Of a DNA stretch of 64,000 bases, positions 56,082 to 64,000 are shown in pieces. The notes beneath the pieces were generated by a model. It saw nothing but the letters and a program-made list of their open reading frames with translations. It was not told the origin of the DNA and made no database searches. The translations under genes and the position numbers were made by a program. The first letter of the stretch is position 1; each line of letters opens with the position of its first letter. The stretch comes from Ananas comosus (lineage: Eukaryota > Streptophyta > Magnoliopsida > Poales > Bromeliaceae). Location: NCBI RefSeq assembly GCF_001540865.1, contig NC_033635.1:1202916-1266915 (forward strand), read 5' to 3'.

Positions 56082-56300
56082 CCTTCTCCCGACATCCAGT
56101 AGCTGATTCCACGAAGAAGGGAGCCCTAGGGTTTCGCGAGGATCGATGAATAGGCGGCGCGGGGAGGGATTAGGGTTTCTAGAAGGGAAGGGGGAAACGA
56201 AACGGAGACGGAGAAAAAAAGGGGCAAATGAGGAACTCGGAGAAACGATTTTCGTTTCCTCGACAAGCATCGCCGCACGAGTCCTGCGTCCGGGGACATG
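56082..56300 (-). promoter_or_regulatory. 5' UTR exon and promoter-proximal region of RKP
   Basis: On the minus strand GACATCCCGG-type UTR sequence runs into GGGAGAAG followed by GTAAAGTTCG, a good donor at about 56082, so a UTR intron separates it from the start codon at 55710. The C/T-rich stretch complementary to 56150-56240 fits a leader. The transcription start is not defined. Confidence 0.45.
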
Positions 56301-58075
56301 TACCGTTTCTTTCGTGCGGGAACGTCAATTATTACGATAATTAGTTATTTAATTAACCCGTACGTGATTTGCTTGGGGAATCATTTTAAGAAAATTACAC
56401 TGCGACTCCCCAAACTTTTCGCAACCATTTTATTTTGGTCCAAAAATTTTAAATTCCACAAATTTCAAATTTCAGATATTTACTATTTGAAAATAAATTT
56501 TAATTATTAGATTGGAAAAAATAAGATGAACAATGAGCGAAGATTGAACGTAAAAGCTAGCGTCTTTAAAAACCAAACTTATAAATTAAAAGGACTACAG
56601 TGATACCTAAGGGACTAGCAGTGCAATTTTCTCAAATAATAATAATTTTCATTATGCCTCGAGATTCGCGACGAAAATCTAGACCGCTGAAGGGAGCGTT
56701 GAGAAGAACGGTCGCGTAGGAATATTTATGCGCCGCGCCGCATGGCGACGAGAGTGGCCACGCGGGCACCCGCACGCTGACCGAAGCGGGTGATCGCACG
56801 GACAGGAGGTCAAACGACACGTGGCAAAGGGCGTGTGGCGAGGGAGGGAGATGACGTGGGAAAACCAAACAGCTCACTGTTTCAAACGGCCAACACACAA
56901 ATAAAAATAAATAAATATAAATTAATAATAAAAATAAAGAAATGGTAAAAAATAATAATAATTCGAGTTTCGCGCTTTCAATTATTTCCCCTTATATTGG
57001 CTCGGTCCCGTGATACCCACGGGAGAGAGAAGAAAAGGTGATACGTGAATTTGCACATGAACTCGAATCGTCTATAAAAGTTGAATGAGGGCGTGTTTGG
57101 ATTAATCAAGTATACTTCGAAAATGATACGATGTACTGATTATCTTAACTTTATTGCTAATGAAGTATAAAGTCGTAACTGTATAGCTCGGTCTGTAGCT
57201 CAGTGTTAGATATACATATTAATAGAGACACCTTTATTCAAGTTGAGCTGATATTAATGGTTGTGATTAGTTTTTGTTCCATATTTAAATTTTTGAATAG
57301 AGAATTTGTCCCAATTTATCCATGTGACAAGGGAATGAATTAAATTTGTTATGGAGTTGCTGAATATCTTAGGCCTACTTTTTGTTTTTTCCTTCGGTTT
57401 GTAGCTAATTGTTGTAGTCTTCTTCTTGTCGTAAATTAGTTGTTGCTCGTAAATAGAACATAAAGATGTGTTTGATGCCATTTATTTCTATGTTTTTGCT
57501 CGTAAAGGTTGCGATGAAAGGCGATGCGTGCTTGTTTGAAACTTTTAAAATCGACGATTAAATAATGGAGTACTTTGAATAAATGGCTTTTGGAATTTGA
57601 TTCCTGATGAGCCTAAAATATGTTAGCTTTCGATACAAGTTTGGGAAAAGTAAAATTTTTGAGAGGATCGTAAAATGATTAGTGTATCTTAAAGCTAAAA
57701 TAATTCCAATAATTAGATAGGAGGACCTTCCAAAATGGAGTGTGATGGAATATTATTTGTGCTTTGTCTAGGTGACAAGGACTGAAACTTTTAACTTAAT
57801 TGGTTGGGACTATACGCAAATCCATTATCTAAATGTCTACATCTTGATAAATTTTAGCAGGGATTTGCATATAAGTTGTTACAATTGTCATTTGATCCTA
57901 AAATGTCCCTTTTTATCCCCCTTTTTGGGTAATAATATCAATAATTTTCCAAGTATTAGCGTAGATGCAAACTCATACAGTCTTTTTTTAATAAAATAAA
58001 TTTAAAAAACTTAAGTACAATCGGATCAAAATTTATGCGAGTGTAACACATTTCTTTTCTTTTCCTTTTGATATA
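56301..58075. other. Intergenic; GC-rich ABRE-containing patch, no gene
   Basis: 56640-56880 is GC-rich and contains ACACGTGGC (ABRE/G-box) at about 56818 and GATGACGTGG at about 56851. It may belong to the upstream control region of RKP, but this is inference. The rest is AT-rich without a recognisable gene. Confidence 0.35.
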
Positions 58076-58087
58076 AAAAGAGATGGG

Positions 58088-58190
58088 TTTTTTTTTGAGA
58101 AATAAGTAGCACGCTATCCGCTTCGTTTATTTCATTTAAAAATAAACTTAGCTGAAAATGTGAATTAATTAGGATTCGAACTTGGATTTC
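58088..58190 (-). mobile_element. tRNA-derived SINE, 5'-truncated
   Basis: Poly(T), GTAGCACGCTATCC, AT hairpin, box B and the start of the tRNA-like region only. Flanked by a 12-bp direct repeat with one mismatch: AAAAGAGATGGG (58076-58087) and AAAAGAGACGGG (58191-58202). Truncation therefore occurred at insertion. Confidence 0.85.
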
Positions 58191-58537
58191 AAAAGAGACG
58201 GGTTTTGATCATGTATCCAGCAATCGCCCAGCCCAACTGGCCCAGGTTTCTATAGAGCAGAGTAACTAATGGACCGGTCTGAGTCAAAAGGATTTACTCA
58301 CCTCATGGGCTTTAAGTTGACCTAGGTCCATTAGAAACACTAACTCCAAAATAAATACTCAACTTTTCACTTAACCAAGAGGGTGGGTATAAACTGTTAA
58401 ATTATAATCTATTAGAATCTTAAAATCAAGTTTTACTGTCCAATAAACATCTTTTTTTTGATAGTGCACTATCCGGCGTTAGCCTTTGAAAATAAAGGAA
58501 GTGCCGTGAATAAAACCAAAATTATCACTGAAAGAAG

Positions 58538-58967
58538 GGCTTTTTTGGCATTTGACTGCCTCAAAAATATTATTTTCATAAATAATTTTATTAATTTTAT
58601 AATTATAATTTTAGTTTTATTTCTGTCACGCAAGCGATACGTCAGCGCCACGCAAGCATCGACGGTGGATGTGGAATAAGTAAAACACAGTTTATGATTT
58701 ACCGTGTTTAGTATATTGTATTATTTATGCGCTGAGTCAATGTATTCACCGAGCACATTAAATCATTCACTGTGTTTGGACACAGTAAATGGGTTATCAT
58801 GTTCAACTTATTCCACATTCTCCATCTCTACTCGTATAGCATTGACGTGACGTCTGTATGACAAGAATAAATTCAAAATTATAATTATAAAATTAAGAAA
58901 ATTATTTGTGAATAATAAATTTGAGAAGGCCAAATGCCAAAAAAAAAAAAAAAAAAAAAAAAAAGCC
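58538..58967. mobile_element. Long-TIR MITE, Mutator-like, upstream of SERK
   Basis: A 430-bp element with inverted arms of about 150-170 bp. Left arm GGCTTTTTTGGCATTTG...AATTTTATAATTATAATTTT...GATGTGGAATAAGT; right arm is its complement (ACTTATTCCACATTCTCC...CAAATGCC, A-run, GCC). TGAAAGAAG (58529-58537) on the left is repeated as TGAAAGAAT (58970-58978) two bases beyond the right end. That is close to the 9-bp duplication made by Mutator-type transposases. The A-run near the right end makes the exact end uncertain. Confidence 0.7.
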
Positions 58968-58978
58968 TTTGAAAGAAT

Positions 58979-59934
58979 GAAGTTTTTTTCTCAAAGTTTT
59001 CTAAAAAGCGATTCATTAACTAGAACCGGTAAACAAGAGAACTTTTGCCAATCAAGTTTATATGCATCTAATTCGCTCTCATTCGGCTCGACTCGATTTT
59101 TTTTCTTGGCTTAATAATAGCCTCCAATTTTCCATACATGCACGCGACTAAATCAACTTCCACCTAATCTATTAAACAAACACTTACGCTCTTAATCAAC
59201 GTAGACTTTGACCGCGTCCGACGTGGCAGGCGTGGACCCCGCACTGTTCTTTGACCAGAGTTCCAACCGGGTTAGCCTGTTGACTAATTGCGGGCAGCGG
59301 GCAGCGGGCAGCTCGTGTTCTCAAGCTCTCACAAAATCGAAAAATTCTACACTGTTGTACTTGCACCACGCCATCAATAATAAATTTTTTTTTTAAATAA
59401 AAATATAATAAATTTTTTTTTATAATTATGATAAAGTATATATTTTTAAAAACATATTTAATTAACTTGTTACGCGACGCCACCAATATAACGCTGTATT
59501 CTTGAATTTTGCCTCGAAACCCCACCACCTTACTCCGTCACTCGTAGTCGTCGAATGAGTCTACCCATTTTTTTAAAAAAATATTGTTGGATTTTAATAC
59601 AAACCCCCCCCCCGCACCCCTTCCTTTATTTATTTATTTATTTATTTATTTTTGGTTTGGTTTCTTCTTCAGAGGTCGCGATTGTGGAATATGTGATCGT
59701 GGAAGGAGAACCCACGTGAGCTTTGAATCTTCTTCGAATCCATCCAATTTTGGATTCGTAATTGTTCGAATTTCGATCTGTACGATGCTCGTGTCCGCGG
59801 AAAATGGCGCGGGATTTGGGTTTTTTTTTTTTTTTTTTTTTTTTTTTTCTTTCCTTTGGTTTCTCTGAGCTCGATCGTCGTTAGGGTTTGAATTTGATAT
59901 CGGAGTTGTAGAAGTAGGGGCCGGAGCTGTAGAA
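58979..59934 (+). promoter_or_regulatory. SERK upstream region and 5' leader
   Basis: No other gene. Contains a GACGTGGC motif (59219-59226), a C-run at 59605-59614, (TTTA)n at about 59628-59652 and a T-run at 59820-59848 less than 120 bp before the ATG. A CTTCTTC...GAATCTTCTTCGAATCC pyrimidine-rich leader typical of SERK genes is visible; the TATA position is unclear. Confidence 0.4.
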
Positions 59935-62900
59935 ATGGCGATCTCCACACGACAAGCGGTAGCGCCGTGGTTTCTGTGGCTTCTATTGTTGTTTAATCCC
60001 GTTGCTAGGGTTCTAGCGAACCCGGAAGGTATTGGATTCTACTTTGTTTTCTCGATTTGGATTAAGATTTGAGCTTGGTATTGGTGTTCTACTCGTTAGG
60101 TTGACCGAGGAGAGTATTGATAAGAGAAACTGTTTGATTGAGTGACTGTTTGAAAGGGTTCTGATTGGTTGTGATTGTTCGATATATTTCAGGTTCCTTG
60201 TTTAACCTAGCAGTTTGTGTTAGTATATTTCAAGCCCTGAGCTATAAATTTAGCTTTTTTTTTATTTTTTTCAGTGACTTTGCAGCTTTAACAACTTTTA
60301 TGTAGATTTTTTTTTCCCCCTCTTTTATTTGTGCCGTAATTTTAGTTACTTTTCCTGCTCTGAAAAGCTTTCTAGATGTTATATTTTTGGCGAGACAAAT
60401 ATTTATCTAGTCGAAACCATGATGTTAGGGTTAAGGAGTCAATAGTGTGAATTAAAAGTTGAAACTGGTTAAAGAAGCGCACATCAGCGCTTGCATAATT
60501 ATTGACATAATTTTATCTTCCATTTGTTTGCTCATGCTAAATCCTTCTGTTCGCTTTTACATGGCCGGAATGCATATACACATAGCTCTACACGAGCAGA
60601 TGGCTCACTTGAACAACCATGCTCCATCAAGAACCTATTATCTAATCTCTTCTTTCAAATAACTTTTTTATGAGATTTTCTTATTTAGGATAATTTGGCT
60701 TTGTTCTCAATGGGAACCTTTAAAGGTGTAAATCATTCTCAGTTTATTAATTTTTTTATTATCCCGATTCCTAATTGTGGCTCAATCTGATATCAACAGG
60801 TGATGCATTAAGCAAATTAAAGAACAATTTGAACGATCCTACTAATGTACTGCAGAGTTGGGACCCAACGCTGGTCAATCCGTGCACATGGTTCCATGTT
60901 ACCTGTGATAACGATAATAGTGTTATCAGAGTGTGAGTGAACTCCTGTTAATGCAATTCAATGTCATTCTGGTATTTGTTTACTTAAATTTGTTGGATTT
61001 ACTGATGAAATATTTTGATTTCACTGCAGTGATCTTGGAAATGCACAGTTGTCTGGTACATTGGTTCCTGATCTCGGTGTACTAAAAAATTTGCAATATC
61101 TGTGAGTTCTGTTCGGGAGTGCATCAAAACTTCTAAAAGATTTGTCAAACTTAGATTATCAGTTTAGTTGTTAAACAAAGTTGTTCCATGTTGGTTTGAA
61201 CTTCAATAGTTTCATTCTTTCATCCATTCTGAATGAATGGTGCTTTCTCTGGGGATAAAAAGGAAAGCCAGTATAGTTCTAGAGATACTCTCAACAACAT
61301 ATGATAAACACTAGAAACTACATCAAAGCTGCTTGCAGCAAAACTGTACAGCACAATCTTCTGTGTTGTAATTCTTTTTAAAAAAAGTATTTTATCTTAG
61401 GTCCATTCTAGATTTTGTTAACAGTGTGGTGCTATTGAAGCTATTAACTAGTAAATTATGCCTTTAATAGAAGTATTTTTTTGACTGGCCCTTTCTGAGG
61501 TGCAGAGCTGATCGATATTGATCATAAGTTTTAATCTCTTGCAGAGAAGTTCTCAATTGCCTATTACTTAACCTTTATCTTTCATTCAGGGAACTCTACA
61601 GTAACAACATTAGTGGGAGTATTCCTTATGAACTTGGGAATCTGACAAATTTGGTGAGCTTGGATCTGTACATGAACAAGTTCAGTGGCCCGATTCCCCC
61701 TACATTGGGGAACCTGATGAATCTACGTTTCCTGTATGGAGTCTTCTTTTCTATATGCAGATGAAATTAATTTGCTATTTGCATTTTTAAGGATGGATTT
61801 TAGTTGTGGTAGAAGGCATACTACATGGCAATTTTGAACAGTATAATGGGAAAGTCTTGTTTAGCTTCTTAGAGACAATACCCCAATATAATTGAAGTTA
61901 CAGCAAACTTGGCCGCCTCAGAGGTAAAGATGTGACAAGCAAGAAATGAATAATACATAGAATTTGAGGTTAACACTCTGTGAAAATGCCCTGTTGTCTG
62001 AAAAAAGAATTTTAGTTTTATTTCGCTTAAAGCTTTGGTTTTATACTTTCTTTCAGGCTAACTTCTTACCCTTAGCTTAATAATTTCTTTTTCTTTCACC
62101 TGATGCATCTGTCAAAGGATAGTCGGCTCAACAACAATAGCTTATCTGGTCAAATTCCTCAATCTTTGACCAATATCACCACGCTTCAAGTTCTGTAAGT
62201 GATTTCTGACTTTTGTACAATGGTAACCTAAAATCTCGTGATTTCCCTACTTTAATTATGTGATAATCTTTATCTTTAAAATGCTCAGGGATTTGTCAAA
62301 CAACAATCTATCAGGACCTGTTCCTTCTACTGGATCTTTCTTACTTTTCACCCCCATAAGGTGTCTTTTCTAATAAGCCTATCAATGTTTCAGGCTTTAT
62401 AATAGTTGGTTAATTTAATTCACCCTGAGCTATGTCTATCAAAAACTGCAGTTTTCAAAACAACCCTAATTTGTGTGGCCCGGGAACGACAAAACGTTGT
62501 CCTAATGGCCCTCCATTGCCTTCGCCGCCTCCATTTGTTCCTCCAACACCGCCATCATCTCCAGGTTTTATATCTCATACTTTCAAAACTTACCTCATTG
62601 TGATGACTGCCAAAATTAGCCCTTTTTGTTCATTACTACATTTTTCCTCATGAAACTTCCAGACGAGAAATTCTCCTTTTCTTTGTCCTCTGTTGGAATG
62701 GCTAGTTTACTCTGTATAAAAATCCTATGCTTATTTGATATATTATTTCCGCATCATGATCACTTGGTTATAGGAAATGATTGGTTTAAATTTCTATAGC
62801 TGGAGTTGAGCATCATATTGAACATATTAATTAGCTGTCAATTCTAGTTCACAGGGAACACTTTTACAGGTTTATATCTTTTTTTTTTTTTTTCTAGACA

Positions 62901-63684
62901 ATGAAACCAGATATAATATATTAATTATAATTTATAAAACACTCTTTATGATTCATGTGCTTTTCCAATGTTATACACTAATTATAATAACACTAATTAT
63001 AATTCATGAACTACCCTTTCTGATTCATAAATTTTTCTAATGCTTTGCACTAATGCTGAATACCTGATTTTCTCATTAGAGTGCCATATGTCTTAATCTC
63101 ATGCCTTTAGTGTAAACTTGAACAGGAAGCAGTGCCTCTACAACTGGGGCACTTGCTGGAGGAGTCGCTGCAGGCGCCGCTCTTTTGTTTGCTGCACCGG
63201 CTATCGGGTTTGCATGGTGGCGGCGCCGCAAGCCACAAGAGCATTTCTTTGATGTACCAGGTTAGTAATCATTAACTACGAAATTCTACAGTAAAAAAAC
63301 ACCTTTTTAATATGATGTAGAAAGGAAGGGTTTTTTATGCAGCTGAAGAAGACCCAGAAGTCCATTTGGGTCAGCTCAAAAGATTTTCTCTGCGGGAATT
63401 ACAAGTCGCAACTGATAACTTCAGCCCCAAGAACATTTTGGGCAGAGGAGGTTTCGGAAAGGTGTACAAGGGCCGTCTTGCTGACGGTACGTTGGTGGCG
63501 GTAAAGAGGTTAAAAGAAGAGAGAACACCAGGTGGCGAGCTTCAGTTTCAAACAGAAGTTGAAATGATTAGCATGGCAGTGCATCGTAACCTGCTCCGCC
63601 TTCGTGGATTCTGCATGACGCCGACCGAACGGTTGCTTGTGTATCCCTATATGGCTAATGGAAGTGTTGCTTCATGCTTAAGAG
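59935..63684 (+). CDS. SERK: Somatic embryogenesis receptor-like kinase (SERK1/2 type), 5' part
   Basis: LRR-II receptor kinase, a plasma-membrane co-receptor for brassinosteroid, peptide and immune receptors. Nine exons lie in the window: 59935-60028, 60800-60932, 61030-61101, 61590-61733, 62123-62194, 62289-62360, 62452-62564, 63126-63260, 63343-63684 (392 residues). The last kinase exons lie beyond 64000. In order: signal peptide (about 1-28, WFLWLLLLF), the N-cap [11 protein letters not shown], five LRRs in exons of 72 or 144 nt (DLGNAQLSG..., ELYSNNISG..., DLYMNKFSG..., RLNNNSLSG..., DLSNNNLSG...), the SERK-specific Ser-Pro-rich segment [18 protein letters not shown], a transmembrane helix ([17 protein letters not shown]), and the kinase N-lobe [11 protein letters not shown] with invariant Lys at about 333 (VAVKRL). 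The proline-rich SPP segment and the exon pattern separate it from other LRR kinases. Partial only because the window ends. Confidence 0.95.
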
Positions 63685-64000
63685 GTAACCCAAGCATATA
63701 GTGTTAGTAGTGGTACATTTTTGAAGTATTTCTGTTCGATACTAACATATGGGGAACTAGGGTGCATTGTTTTCTTCATATTATCCTTTTTCCTCTTTCG
63801 ACCAATGTTTGAATCAAAGGTTTTGGGTTTCTGGTTTTTGTGTTTCCAGTCTCTGAGGCATAGCTTTTCCCTTGAAATTTGGATTTCAGAATTTTTTTTT
63901 AAAAAAAAACCCATATCTGATACTTAAACTTGGATAAAGCTGTGGCAAGTTCTTGTCTATCAACTTACTGTGTCTGCCTAGTATTAACTATAGCCCTGTC
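63685..64000 (+). other. SERK intron 9, continuing past the window
   Basis: Begins GTAACCC at 63685. The next exon expected in the family (starting ERPPSE-like) is not seen before 64000. Confidence 0.8.

Overview
This is nuclear DNA from a flowering plant, most likely a commelinid monocot; the repeat families make me think of pineapple (Ananas), but that is recollection and not proof. The evidence is spliced genes with plant-type introns, strongly bimodal base composition (very GC-rich cytochrome P450, F-box and oxidoreductase exons next to AT-rich PPR, RKP and SERK genes), and long AT-rich intergenic DNA full of small non-autonomous transposons. No prokaryotic-type system, CRISPR array, tRNA gene or rRNA gene was found.

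Genes in order: a single-exon PLS-class pentatricopeptide repeat (PPR) protein (3655-6114, minus); a ten-exon plastid shikimate kinase (10362-13081, plus); a two-exon Gfo/Idh/MocA-family oxidoreductase (14972-17003, plus), preceded by a nearly identical inverted copy of its first exon; an F-box/kelch protein with two frame breaks and a probable 3'-UTR intron (19034-20144, minus); a two-exon CYP78A cytochrome P450 (31456-33391, plus) that lacks the helix-C block; an E3 ubiquitin ligase of the RKP/KPC1 type in ten coding exons (48224-55710, minus); and the first nine exons of a SERK-type LRR receptor kinase (from 59935, plus), which runs off the right edge. They do not form an operon-like unit; each is an independent gene.

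The gene-poor stretches (20.2-31.4 kb, 33.4-48.2 kb, 56.3-59.9 kb) hold a tRNA-derived SINE family (nine copies, at least six with target-site duplications), 5'-truncated LINE tails whose 3' ends resemble the SINE tail, two TRIM-like elements and two solo LTRs, several fold-back MITEs (some nested, some inside TA microsatellites), a minisatellite and simple repeats. Six single N bases (318, 7764, 13390, 24196, 26140, 36986) all fall in repeats. At 13390, 24196 and 36986 flanking duplications or interrupted homology show they are assembly joins and not single unknown bases.

The observations most worth following are the CYP78A helix-C deletion, the head-to-head duplicated oxidoreductase exon, the SINE/LINE shared tail, the two GC-AG introns, and the Mutator-like MITE upstream of SERK. 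Splice sites were placed by eye from frame continuity, consensus and remembered family sequences; no alignment or expression data were available.
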